Source: Flammeovirgaceae bacterium (GTDB taxonomy: Bacteria; Bacteroidota; Bacteroidia; Cytophagales; Cyclobacteriaceae). Taken from it: DNA of 56,870 nucleotides. The stretch spans positions 1-56,870 of the forward strand of contig JABMNK010000093.1 in assembly GCA_013204595.1 (NCBI GenBank), in the 5' to 3' direction. The notes under the pieces are model-generated. The model ran no database searches. It was not told the DNA's origin and saw nothing but the letters and a program-made list of their open reading frames with translations. A program made the position numbers and the translations under genes. Of this stretch, positions 25,924 to 33,804 are shown piece after piece. The stretch's first letter is position 1; the number at the start of each line of letters is the position of its first letter.

Positions 25924-27360
25924 ATGCAAAAACTAACTTTATCTCATTCACTTCAGCAAAAGCTATCTCCACAGCAAATTCAGTTTATTAAGCTGTTACA
26001 AGTGCCTACATCAGAGCTTGAAGCTAGAATTGAAGAAGAACTGGAAATAAACCCCGCACTTGAGGAAGGTGAAGCTGATGAGGGGCCAACCGAATCAATT
26101 GACCATTTAGACGATAATGAAGAATCAGATAGTCCCAATATAGAAGATTACCTACATGACGATTATACAGGATACAAAATGTCGGGCGATGGGGTTGGAC
26201 GGGATTTGGACGATGATAAAGAATATCCCATTAGTATAGGAAATACCCTTCATGATCAATTATTAACCCAATTAGGATTTCTTAAATTGGACCATCGCCA
26301 AAATACTATAGGAAAGCAATTATTAGGAAGTATTGATTCAGATGGCTATTTGAGGCGAGAGTTGAGTGCCATTGCCAATGACCTCGCCTTCTCATTAGGT
26401 ATGGAAACGGATGAGGAAGAGTTGGCAGCATTACTCGAAAAAATTCAAAATTTCGAACCTCCTGGTATCGCAGCACGCAGCCTACAAGAATGCCTTCTAT
26501 TGCAATTAAAAAGACGAAATCTAGACGACTCTGTTATCCTCAAGGCCCATGATATTATTAAATATTGTTTTAAAGAATTTTCCAAAAAGCATTATGATAA
26601 AATCGAACACAAGCTTGATATATCAAGTGAAGAATTAAAAAATGCCATTGGCATTATCACCAAATTAAATCCCAAACCAGGGGGCGCAGGGGAAGAAGAT
26701 GCTAAAATTCAATTTTTAATTCCCGATTTTATTTTAAAAAATCATAACGGTGAGCTCGAACTATCTTTAAATACCCGAAACGCCCCTGAGTTAAAAATAA
26801 GCCGCTCCTACTCGGAAATGCTGAATGCTTACGATAAGAGCAAAAAAAAGGATAAAAAATTAAGGGAAACAGTAAGTTTTATCAAACAAAAACTAGACGC
26901 TGCCAAATGGTTTATTGATGCCATTGTACAGCGCCAAGCGACCTTACTCAATACCATGCAATCTATTATTGACTTACAATTTGACTACTTTCAAGATGGA
27001 GACGAAAGTAAACTCAAACCTATGATTCTCAAAGACATTGCTGATCGCATTGGCATGGATGTTAGTACCATTTCGAGGGTTGTAAGCAGTAAGTCTATCC
27101 AAACGGACTTCGGGATATATCCCCTAAAATATTTCTTCTCAGAAGGTATTTCAACCGACTCCGGCGAAGATGTAAGTAGCCGAGAAGTTAAAAAGAAACT
27201 TCGCGCATTTATTGATGCCGAGCCAAAAAGCAAGCCACTTTCTGATGAAAAATTGGAACATCTACTCAATCAAGAGGGTTATAACATCGCAAGACGTACG
27301 GTTGCCAAGTACAGAGAACAATTAGATATTCCAGTAGCTCGACTGAGAAAAGAATTATAA
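25924..27360 (+). CDS. rpoN: RNA polymerase sigma-54 factor
   Basis: This encodes 478 residues. Region I starts MQKLTLSHSLQQKLSPQQIQ, the Gln/Leu-rich activator-contact segment. An acidic linker spans about 47-85 (EEGEADEGPTESIDHLDD). The core-binding and HTH regions follow, and the RpoN box ARRTVAKYRE is at 456-465, with the usual basic tail. It directs polymerase to -24/-12 promoters with bacterial enhancer-binding proteins; none of those are in the window. It is divergent to asnS, and the PAP2-like gene starts 3 nt after its stop. Confidence 0.96.
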   Translation: MQKLTLSHSLQQKLSPQQIQFIKLLQVPTSELEARIEEELEINPALEEGEADEGPTESIDHLDDNEESDSPNIEDYLHDDYTGYKMSGDGVGRDLDDDKEYPISIGNTLHDQLLTQLGFLKLDHRQNTIGKQLLGSIDSDGYLRRELSAIANDLAFSLGMETDEEELAALLEKIQNFEPPGIAARSLQECLLLQLKRRNLDDSVILKAHDIIKYCFKEFSKKHYDKIEHKLDISSEELKNAIGIITKLNPKPGGAGEEDAKIQFLIPDFILKNHNGELELSLNTRNAPELKISRSYSEMLNAYDKSKKKDKKLRETVSFIKQKLDAAKWFIDAIVQRQATLLNTMQSIIDLQFDYFQDGDESKLKPMILKDIADRIGMDVSTISRVVSSKSIQTDFGIYPLKYFFSEGISTDSGEDVSSREVKKKLRAFIDAEPKSKPLSDEKLEHLLNQEGYNIARRTVAKYREQLDIPVARLRKEL

Positions 27361-27362
27361 GT

Positions 27363-27968
27363 ATGAAACTGATCTCTGCCATCTTTCATCCTTTAATACT
27401 CTGTACTTATTATTTTTTAGTCATCTATTTTATTCAGCCCAATTTGCTTAGTCCCATACCCGTAACGGTCGCACCCAAGTTGATTTTGGTGATCTTTGTA
27501 GCAAGTTGTTTATTGCCTGCTAGCTGCATTCTGTTACTCAAATTAACAAGAAATATTGGAAGTCTTCATCTTGATAAACGGTCAGATAGAATTATCCCGT
27601 TTGTGATAATCGCCTTTATATATACCGTCATCACTTGGTTTTTAATCCAAAGATTAGTGCTTTCCACACAAGTAATTACCACAATGGGTTGCATCACTGT
27701 ATTGATTGGGGTACTGTGCATAATCACCTTGAAATATAAAATAAGTATCCATGCCGCCGCTATTTGGGCCAGCGCAGGTATCCTTTCCGCCCTCTCAATT
27801 CGCTACAATCTTATGGCCTTTTATGTTCCGACACTTTTTAGTTTTGTAATCGCCGGATGGGTCTCTAGCTCCCGACTAGTTCTCCGAAAACACACTACAA
27901 CAGAAGTTTGGTCAGGGAGTTTTTTGGGGTTCCTCTCGTGCTTTATTTTTATCTATTTCTGCCCCTAA
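27363..27968 (+). CDS. PAP2-like integral membrane protein
   Basis: This encodes 201 residues with five or six hydrophobic segments. The PAP2 core is only partly preserved: SIHAAAIWASAG replaces the PSGH motif, and SRLVLRKHTTTE near the end has the SR-x5-H signature but with Glu three residues after the His rather than Asp. The first K-x6-RP motif reads KRSDRIIPF. This may be a lipid-phosphate phosphatase relative with altered activity or a non-catalytic member. It starts 3 nt after rpoN, so it is probably cotranscribed with it. Its last codons overlap the converging outer-membrane gene by 4 bp (CTAA). Confidence 0.65.
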   Translation: MKLISAIFHPLILCTYYFLVIYFIQPNLLSPIPVTVAPKLILVIFVASCLLPASCILLLKLTRNIGSLHLDKRSDRIIPFVIIAFIYTVITWFLIQRLVLSTQVITTMGCITVLIGVLCIITLKYKISIHAAAIWASAGILSALSIRYNLMAFYVPTLFSFVIAGWVSSSRLVLRKHTTTEVWSGSFLGFLSCFIFIYFCP

Positions 27969-28654
27969 AATCCAGTAAGATTTATTCCAAAGGTGAATTG
28001 ACTCGGTACTGCCAAATCCAATGGTGCATTTCTCCAAACGTCGGTAATATAATATTTCGCATATATGTTGATGTTTTTAAAACCAACCCTGCCCACTAAA
28101 CCGAAACGAAAGTCTGACAAACCAAAATTTGCACTATTTGATTCTCTTCTCTTTTCGCCATCCAAGATGTATTTTATTTTCGTTTTAGAACTCAACTTAG
28201 CACCAAAAACACCACCTACTCCAACAAATAAACCTTCGCCATTTTTGGTTTTACCAGGATAAAATCGCAATTCCAATGGCAAATCTAAATAGGTAATTGA
28301 CAAGCTATTTTTTTTAAGGTCCCCTACCGAAATGCTATCCCAAGAAATGACTTTTAACGAATCAAACTGATAGTTTGATTGATTTTTAAAACCCAACCTT
28401 TCAAAGGTAAAACCCAAGGATGGGTTAAAAATCATATAATCATTAACTTTTCTGGCCATCATGTAATACAAACCAAAAGAACTAGACGGCCAAAAGTCTA
28501 AATCCATCAGTTGGGATTCATCCATTAGTGATGAAAACCCGAAGTCAACCATGATATCTCCTGGTACATCTGGCTGCTTTGGTCTATTTTCATCTTGCGC
28601 AAAAGCACCAAAATACACGAATCCTGCCAGCAAAAAAACAAATCTTTTTTTCAT
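27965..28654 (-). CDS. outer-membrane beta-barrel protein (porin family)
   Basis: This encodes 229 residues. The signal peptide (about 1-19) ends in FGAFAQ. The rest alternates polar and hydrophobic residues in short amphipathic strands and ends with FTFGINLTGF, a C-terminal strand suited to barrel insertion. It resembles the 8-stranded PorT/OprF-like barrel proteins of Bacteroidota. The function is unknown. Its promoter candidate is at 28719-28727. It overlaps the convergent PAP2-like gene by 4 bp. Confidence 0.75.
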   Translation of the reverse strand: MKKRFVFLLAGFVYFGAFAQDENRPKQPDVPGDIMVDFGFSSLMDESQLMDLDFWPSSSFGLYYMMARKVNDYMIFNPSLGFTFERLGFKNQSNYQFDSLKVISWDSISVGDLKKNSLSITYLDLPLELRFYPGKTKNGEGLFVGVGGVFGAKLSSKTKIKYILDGEKRRESNSANFGLSDFRFGLVGRVGFKNINIYAKYYITDVWRNAPLDLAVPSQFTFGINLTGF

Positions 28655-28718
28655 TTTATTTTATTTTATTTCTTTGGTCCGAATACCTATTTTAATAAAC
28701 CAAAGTACTTTATCGACC

Positions 28719-28727
28719 GCAAAGATA
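28719..28727 (-). promoter_or_regulatory. -7 promoter element of the outer-membrane barrel gene
   Basis: The minus strand reads TATCTTTGC, an exact TAnnTTTGY match, about 65 nt before the start codon at 28654. Confidence 0.55.
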
Positions 28728-28778
28728 GAAGCAATTTTAAATCTCTGAGATTAACGTAAGATTATTTAACAAATTGCC

Positions 28779-28787
28779 TAATTTTGC
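28779..28787 (+). promoter_or_regulatory. -7 promoter element of the tRNA-Arg gene
   Basis: TAATTTTGC matches TAnnTTTGY and lies about 30 nt before the tRNA 5' end at 28817. Confidence 0.55.
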
Positions 28788-28791
28788 ACAA

Positions 28792-28812
28792 CTTTAGGAA
28801 CGTTACCTAAAG
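28792..28812. promoter_or_regulatory. inverted repeat in the tRNA-Arg leader
   Basis: CTTTAGG (28792-28798) and CCTAAAG (28806-28812) are perfect 7-bp arms around AACGTTA. The repeat lies between the -7 box and the tRNA 5' end, so it would be transcribed into the leader removed by RNase P, or be a DNA operator. Confidence 0.5.
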
Positions 28813-28816
28813 CAAG

Positions 28817-28890
28817 GGACCCGTAGCATAACTGAATAGTGCACTAGATTACGGCTCTAGAGGTTGCAGGTTTGAATCCTGCCGGGTTCA
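28817..28890 (+). tRNA. tRNA-Arg (anticodon ACG)
   Basis: The 74-nt cloverleaf is complete. The acceptor stem GGACCCG pairs with CGGGTTC, the discriminator is A, and the anticodon stem CTAGA/TCTAG holds loop TTACGGC with anticodon ACG. The T arm is GCAGG-TTTGAAT-CCTGC. It reads CGU and, with A34 deaminated to inosine by TadA, CGC and CGA. No CCA is encoded. A terminator follows at 28902-28930. Confidence 0.93.
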
Positions 28891-28901
28891 CTTAAGAATA
28901 G

Positions 28902-28930
28902 AAAGTCCTGACTTGGTCGGGACTTTTTTT
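28902..28930 (+). terminator. intrinsic terminator after tRNA-Arg
   Basis: AAAGTCCTGAC (28902-28912) pairs with GTCGGGACTTT (28916-28926) over 11 bp with one G-U pair, followed by a T-run. Confidence 0.9.
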
Positions 28931-29229
28931 ATGTTCTCCATGAAAGAACATTGAGCGAGGACTAGAGAATAAAATTTGCCTCCCAATACCATCCCATTAA
29001 ACAACAACGCTGGTAGCGTACTTTAGTGTCATCCCGCTGCTCTAGAAAAAGTGCGAGCCATGATGTCGAAAAAAAATACTTAATCAAAAAAGTAATTTAG
29101 CTGTCATTATTTTGAACGTTATCTCAAGAATAAACAATCAGTCCTTCATAACTTTAGTTTAACCTTTGATTTATAACTAGCTCGAAGCATGATAGTTATT
29201 TAATTATCCACAAAAATAAAATTTGAAAT
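28931..29229. other. 299-bp gap after tRNA terminator
   Basis: I find no gene here. A 7-bp hairpin ATGTTCT...AGAACAT lies at 28931-28951, right after the terminator. The rest is AT-rich and unremarkable. Confidence 0.5.
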
Positions 29230-29499
29230 GTGGATAAATTAATACGGATAACAATTTATAATCTGCCAGACTCTTGTAAATTCATCATAGATCTTATTTG
29301 GATAAGTATGCAATCAAGCAAAAAAATATTTCTACACTATCTTTCCGTGGCTAAGAAGATTTATACCGAAGAACAATCATTTCCTTCGGTTTACAGAGAG
29401 TTAATTAAAGACATTGAGCCTGATTTGGCCATTGCGATCATAACGGAACTTAAGGCAATTAATCTCCCTACATCTACCGAGTCCTATCAACTATCTTGA
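29230..29499 (+). CDS. small uncharacterised protein (89 residues)
   Basis: I do not recognise this protein. The frame opens at GTG (29230) and encodes 89 residues; an internal ATG at 29308 would give a 63-residue form starting MQSSKKIFLHYL. The composition is mixed helical, with IIDLIWISM near the front and no signal peptide. The codon pattern in the second half looks coding, but the start is uncertain. Confidence 0.35.
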   Translation: MDKLIRITIYNLPDSCKFIIDLIWISMQSSKKIFLHYLSVAKKIYTEEQSFPSVYRELIKDIEPDLAIAIITELKAINLPTSTESYQLS

Positions 29500-29649
29500 C
29501 TTTTTAAATCATTAGCCCAGAAGGGATTCAATGGTCATTAAAGGTCTCCTGTTTTTAATAATAAAAAAGTACTGGTGCAACCTTTGTTCTGATTGTCAAA
29601 TCCTTGGTTAATAAAGTCATGATTATTTTATGTATTAAAAATAATTGGC

Positions 29650-29925
29650 ATGGAATTTGACTACGATTACATTGTGATGTTAAATAGAACAACTTTTAAA
29701 CGGCCCAAAGTATTACGTAATCTTACGTTGATTATGGGTCTTTTAGTGGGCTGCTTTGTGATGTTAGACCATTCATCTGACAAAACTTATTCGATTCTTA
29801 AAAACATCCCAATAATCACCAATATTGAGAATCAACAGGCAGACAAAACTGAAGAGGAAGAACTAAATAAAATGGACAACCTCTTGAATACTGCCCTCTA
29901 TATTTATAGAAAATTTACAAAATAA
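29650..29925 (+). CDS. small single-pass membrane protein (91 residues)
   Basis: I do not recognise this protein. The 91 residues have a basic N-terminal part (RTTFKRPKVLRN), one transmembrane segment at about 26-40 (LIMGLLVGCFVML), and an acidic outer tail with EEEELNK. This is a plausible small inner-membrane protein of unknown role. The clean ATG start and open frame are the main support. Confidence 0.45.
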   Translation: MEFDYDYIVMLNRTTFKRPKVLRNLTLIMGLLVGCFVMLDHSSDKTYSILKNIPIITNIENQQADKTEEEELNKMDNLLNTALYIYRKFTK

Positions 29926-30046
29926 TCAGCAATAAACAATTACCAGTATATTTAATATTAATCAACTACCAGTGACGAATTTGATTGTTTTCGACAACTA
30001 CTGTCAGGATTACTTATTACGAAAAATCTCCAAGAATTAATTACTG

Positions 30047-31192
30047 TTACTTCCCCTGGGCTTTGATCCACCTCTCTGGGATTTCTCCGCTAAGGGCCGT
30101 CTGGTAATCCGTATAGCTACATGGGATCATTTTACTTCTAAAAAACCCACTATTTACCTTAGGATTCACCAACTCTATCCACCATTTACCAGATAATTTA
30201 CTTTTAAAAAATCTCAGGCCCTCTTCAATATCATTCATGGTCACTTCGTATATTAAGTAGTCGTTACTCATATAATTAAGCTCCCCTTTTCGATGAAAAA
30301 AACCATCAATGAAGTACCAAATCATGACTGCTACAACCATTGGTGTACGGGTATTATGCTCAAGGTTACACGTCATATTATAAAAACCTATAGAGCTTAG
30401 CTTATCATTTAAACCTGCATACCACGCCAGTTGACATGCCTCCTCGCCAGAAAATCCAAAAACGTTCGGAACTAATGTGTCTGGACAATAAAGACTCTGA
30501 ATCGCCGATAGATCAAAGGAAATCAAATCTGCCTCACGGATTAAAGGCTCTGTCTCCTTAATTCTATCCTTAAATTCACCAATTCGGTATGCGTCAAAGC
30601 CCAAACTCTCTAACATACCAAGCTTTGTTTCTTTTAAAAAATAGGTCTGATAACCCAAATGAATATAGTTAAATAAGTAATTAGGATCATGTTTAAATAT
30701 CACCCCCAAATAAGAATCTACAGCATTACCTGATTCTTCCAAGTCCAATTTGGCGTCAATATTAAGAAGGGTGACTAACTTTTCAGATCGCTCATAGCTT
30801 AAATATTGACTCACGGTCATGTCTTGAAATCCTCCTAAAATAATAGGTAGAACACCCATAGCTGTTAAATACGCACAAACTTCTTTTAAGCGGTCCTTGG
30901 TGTCATTAATAGTGGGGCCATTTATTAAGTCGCCTAAATCTAAAATCCCATTATGTTTTAAGTCCATAATTAAGGGATATAGCTGCTTCCTAACTAGATT
31001 AGGTACCTCCGAAATATCTTGCCCCGTATTAGAACCTCTACCTTCTCGAATCCCTAAAATGGCAATTTTTATTCCGTCTAGAATAAGTTCATTTCCCTTA
31101 TAATTATAAGCGGTATTTTGAAAAGAAATCGGCCCAAGACTAGGATCAAATATAGCGCTGTGTACCGGTTCAAAGAATAATTTGAGATCCAT
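30047..31192 (-). CDS. arginase-fold (formimidoylglutamase-like) protein, metal site degenerate
   Basis: This encodes 381 residues from the ATG at 31192; the longer frame from TTG at 31210 is not needed. It has the ureohydrolase fold, but three of the six conserved manganese ligands are changed: GGFQD replaces GGxHD (His to Gln), DAKLD replaces DAHxD (His to Lys), and SFDLS replaces SFDxD (second Asp to Ser). Bacteroidota relatives labelled formimidoylglutamase show the same losses, as far as I recall. It is unlikely to hydrolyse formimidoylglutamate by the usual binuclear mechanism. It follows the nqrF terminator on the minus strand. Confidence 0.75.
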   Translation of the reverse strand: MDLKLFFEPVHSAIFDPSLGPISFQNTAYNYKGNELILDGIKIAILGIREGRGSNTGQDISEVPNLVRKQLYPLIMDLKHNGILDLGDLINGPTINDTKDRLKEVCAYLTAMGVLPIILGGFQDMTVSQYLSYERSEKLVTLLNIDAKLDLEESGNAVDSYLGVIFKHDPNYLFNYIHLGYQTYFLKETKLGMLESLGFDAYRIGEFKDRIKETEPLIREADLISFDLSAIQSLYCPDTLVPNVFGFSGEEACQLAWYAGLNDKLSSIGFYNMTCNLEHNTRTPMVVAVMIWYFIDGFFHRKGELNYMSNDYLIYEVTMNDIEEGLRFFKSKLSGKWWIELVNPKVNSGFFRSKMIPCSYTDYQTALSGEIPERWIKAQGK

Positions 31193-31205
31193 AAAAATTA
31201 TTTTA

Positions 31206-31239
31206 GACAAAAAGAGGGAAATTTTTCATTTCCCTCTTT
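31206..31239 (-). terminator. intrinsic terminator downstream of nqrF
   Basis: AAAGAGGGAAA (31211-31221) and TTTCCCTCTTT (31229-31239) are perfect 11-bp arms with a 7-nt loop. Read on the minus strand the hairpin is followed by a short T-run (TTTTTG). It sits between nqrF and the arginase-fold gene. Confidence 0.8.
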
Positions 31240-31262
31240 AAACTAATAGCATTATTATCTAT

Positions 31263-32561
31263 TTATCCTCCAAAATCATCAAATCTGATGTTTTCATCAG
31301 GAATTCCATAGTCCTCACCCATTTTCTGAACTGCGACGTTCATTAATGGCGGTCCACAAAAATATAGTTCGATTTCTTCTGGATTGGCATGCTTACTCAA
31401 ATACTGATCAATAACCGCCTTGTGAACAAAACCAAAAAATCCGTCTCCTTCAGCATCGTTTATATCTGTCTTTACCTTCCAGTTATCTTCAGGTAGCGGC
31501 TCGGATAGCACAATAAAGAACTTAAAGTTTTTAAATTGTTTTTCTAATTGGACAAAATGATCCATGTAAAATAGCTCTCGCTTAGACCTACCTCCATACC
31601 AATAGGTTACTTTTCTTCCCGTTTTTAAGGTTTTGAATAAATGGTACAAATGCGAACGCATTGGAGCCATTCCAGCGCCACCACCCACATAGAGCATTTC
31701 AGCCTCTGTTTCATTAATAAAGAATTCTCCATAAGGACCAGATATAATGACCTTATCACCCGTTTTTTTAGAGAAAATATACGTTGAAGCAATTCCAGGA
31801 TTCACTTCCATCCAACCGTTTTTTGATCTATCCCAAGGTGGTGTGGCGATTCTCACATTAAGCATGATTTCACGACCTTCTGCAGGATACGAAGCCATTG
31901 AATACGCCCGTGTAACTACCTCTTCATTCTTCATTCTTAAGTTCCATAAACCGAATTTATCCCATTCCAGCTTAAATTTATCAACTTGATCATGCTCCTC
32001 TGGGTGTGCTGTAATATCCATTTTCTTGAAATCAATCTCGCACTCCGGAATTTCAATTTGAATATAACCACCCGGTTTGTAGTCCATATCCTCAGGAAGT
32101 TGGACGACAAATTCTTTAATGAACGATGCCACATTATAATTACGAACAACCGTAGCCTCCCATTTTTTAATTCCAAAAACTTCTTCAGGAATGGTAATGG
32201 TCATATCATTCTTAACCTTTACCTGGCAGGCCAAACGAACTTGTTCTTTCTGTTCTAAGCGAGATAAATGACCTACTTCCGTTGGTAAAACATCACCTCC
32301 ACCTACTGTTATCTGACATTTGCACATCGCACAAGTTCCTCCACCACCACAGGCCGAAGGTAAAAATATTTTTCGCGCGCTCAACGTATTTAATAATGAA
32401 GAGCCAGCAGCAACTTCTATCGGGTGGTCTACGTCACCATTGATGATCAAATTAACTGGTCCAGATTGAACTAATTTTGATTGAGCAAAAAGAAGTACAA
32501 AAACTAAAAATAATATGACTGCAGTAAATGCAACGATGGAAGTTAAAACTATTGACGTCAT
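31263..32561 (-). CDS. nqrF: Na+-translocating NADH:quinone oxidoreductase subunit F
   Basis: This encodes 432 residues. One N-terminal transmembrane segment (about 5-25) precedes a plant-type [2Fe-2S] ferredoxin domain with ligands C71, C77, C80 and C112. A ferredoxin-NADP+ reductase-like module follows with the FAD-binding RAYSMASYP and NADH-binding YVGGGAGMAPMRSH motifs. NqrF takes electrons from NADH and starts the sodium-pumping chain. The other subunits, NqrA-E, are not next to it; here accD is upstream and the arginase-fold gene is downstream. It has its own promoter and terminator. Confidence 0.95.
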   Translation of the reverse strand: MTSIVLTSIVAFTAVILFLVFVLLFAQSKLVQSGPVNLIINGDVDHPIEVAAGSSLLNTLSARKIFLPSACGGGGTCAMCKCQITVGGGDVLPTEVGHLSRLEQKEQVRLACQVKVKNDMTITIPEEVFGIKKWEATVVRNYNVASFIKEFVVQLPEDMDYKPGGYIQIEIPECEIDFKKMDITAHPEEHDQVDKFKLEWDKFGLWNLRMKNEEVVTRAYSMASYPAEGREIMLNVRIATPPWDRSKNGWMEVNPGIASTYIFSKKTGDKVIISGPYGEFFINETEAEMLYVGGGAGMAPMRSHLYHLFKTLKTGRKVTYWYGGRSKRELFYMDHFVQLEKQFKNFKFFIVLSEPLPEDNWKVKTDINDAEGDGFFGFVHKAVIDQYLSKHANPEEIELYFCGPPLMNVAVQKMGEDYGIPDENIRFDDFGG

Positions 32562-32591
32562 CGGGAAAAGACCTTTTCTTTATTTTAAAAT

Positions 32592-32600
32592 GCAAATATA
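32592..32600 (-). promoter_or_regulatory. -7 promoter element of nqrF
   Basis: The minus strand reads TATATTTGC, an exact TAnnTTTGY match, 30 nt before the nqrF start. It lies in the 104-bp gap between accD and nqrF. Confidence 0.55.
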
Positions 32601-32665
32601 GAAGATATCCTCAAATCCATAGAGGATTTCCTAGTATAAAGATACGGATTCAATAAATAAAATTA

Positions 32666-33505
32666 TTACTTTATTAAATCCAGTAAAGTGGTCAATTTAA
32701 CTTTTAACTGCCTCCTGTCCACAATGAAATCTAAGAATCCGTGCTCCAGAACAAACTCTGCACTTTGGAATCCTTTGGGCAAATCTTTTCCGATTGTTTC
32801 ACGAATAATGCGAGGGCCTGCAAATCCTATGAGTGCCCCTGGCTCAGCAATATTAAAATCCCCCAGCATGGCAAAAGAGGCGGTGACGCCCCCGGTAGTG
32901 GGATCCGTTAATAAAGAAATATAGGGGATCTTTTTTTGCTCTAGTAAATTCAACTTACCCGAGATTTTGGCCAACTGCATCAATGAAATACCCGCTTCCA
33001 TCATACGCGCGCCGCCAGATTTTGAAATAATCAATAGGGGTATTTCATTTTTAAATGAATAATCAATGGCACGTGCTATTTTTTCCCCTACAACGGATCC
33101 CATAGAACCGCCGATAAAGCTAAAATCCATGCAGGCAATCACAATAGGCTTCCCATTCATCACACCATGCGCTGTCCGCACAGCATCTTTTAAACCCGTT
33201 TTTTTTTGGGTCTCAATAATACGGTCGGAATATTTTTTAGTATCTTTAAAATGTAATGGATCGGCAGAAGATAATGCTGCATCCATTTCTTCAAACTGAT
33301 TATTATCAAAGAGTATTTCAAAATATTCTTTAGAACCAATTCTCACATGATAATCATCCTCAGGACACACGTAAGCGTTTTTCTTGAGCTCACGCATGTG
33401 AATGATGTGACCGTTGGGTGTTTTATACCAAAGACCATCAGGCGCCTCTTTTTTGTGCTGCGTGAGTGTCTTTATTCCCTTGTCTTCCCTATTAAACCAA
33501 GCCAT
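32666..33505 (-). CDS. accD: acetyl-CoA carboxylase carboxyltransferase subunit beta
   Basis: This encodes 279 residues. The crotonase-fold carboxyltransferase core is clear ([40 protein letters not shown]). AccD with AccA moves the carboxyl group from biotin to acetyl-CoA, the first committed step of fatty acid synthesis. The N-terminal zinc ribbon is degenerate: only C47 remains of the four Cys ligands. Bacteroidota members commonly lack these, so this is probably lineage-typical. Promoter candidate at 33524-33532. Confidence 0.93.
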   Translation of the reverse strand: MAWFNREDKGIKTLTQHKKEAPDGLWYKTPNGHIIHMRELKKNAYVCPEDDYHVRIGSKEYFEILFDNNQFEEMDAALSSADPLHFKDTKKYSDRIIETQKKTGLKDAVRTAHGVMNGKPIVIACMDFSFIGGSMGSVVGEKIARAIDYSFKNEIPLLIISKSGGARMMEAGISLMQLAKISGKLNLLEQKKIPYISLLTDPTTGGVTASFAMLGDFNIAEPGALIGFAGPRIIRETIGKDLPKGFQSAEFVLEHGFLDFIVDRRQLKVKLTTLLDLIK

Positions 33506-33523
33506 AAAAAATATAAAGCATTG

Positions 33524-33532
33524 ACAAATTTA
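33524..33532 (-). promoter_or_regulatory. -7 promoter element of accD
   Basis: The minus strand reads TAAATTTGT, an exact TAnnTTTGY match, about 19 nt before the accD start. TTG is present 15 nt further upstream, shorter than the usual spacing. Confidence 0.55.
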
Positions 33533-33560
33533 AACTAAAATACTGTTCAATTAATAATTC

Positions 33561-33794
33561 CTATTTTATCTCTTCGTAATCCACATAATCGCCTCCCTGA
33601 ACATCTTTGTCCTCCTTTTTGGGAATGTGATCTATGTTTAGATTACTATTCGGCACTGCTGATCTCTTATTGGTGTTAACGCTAGCTCCTTTTTGCGACT
33701 GATTGGCTCTAATGAACATTATCTTCAAAAAGAAGCCACTTACCTTATAAACGACATATATGATTATAAAAATAATTAATAAGACTCTTATCAT
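33561..33794 (-). CDS. DUF4834 family small membrane protein
   Basis: This encodes 77 residues: one N-terminal transmembrane segment (VLLIIFIIIYVVYKV), then a basic linker and the C-terminal motif GGDYVDYEEIK, which marks this small Bacteroidota family. The role is unknown. It starts 10 bp after carB, so the two are very likely cotranscribed. Confidence 0.75.
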   Translation of the reverse strand: MIRVLLIIFIIIYVVYKVSGFFLKIMFIRANQSQKGASVNTNKRSAVPNSNLNIDHIPKKEDKDVQGGDYVDYEEIK

Positions 33795-33804
33795 AATTAT
33801 AGGA

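Noticed and set aside
31193-31210. TTG start adding six residues to the arginase-fold protein
   Set aside because: The codons overlap the terminator region and the ATG at 31192 gives the family N-terminus.
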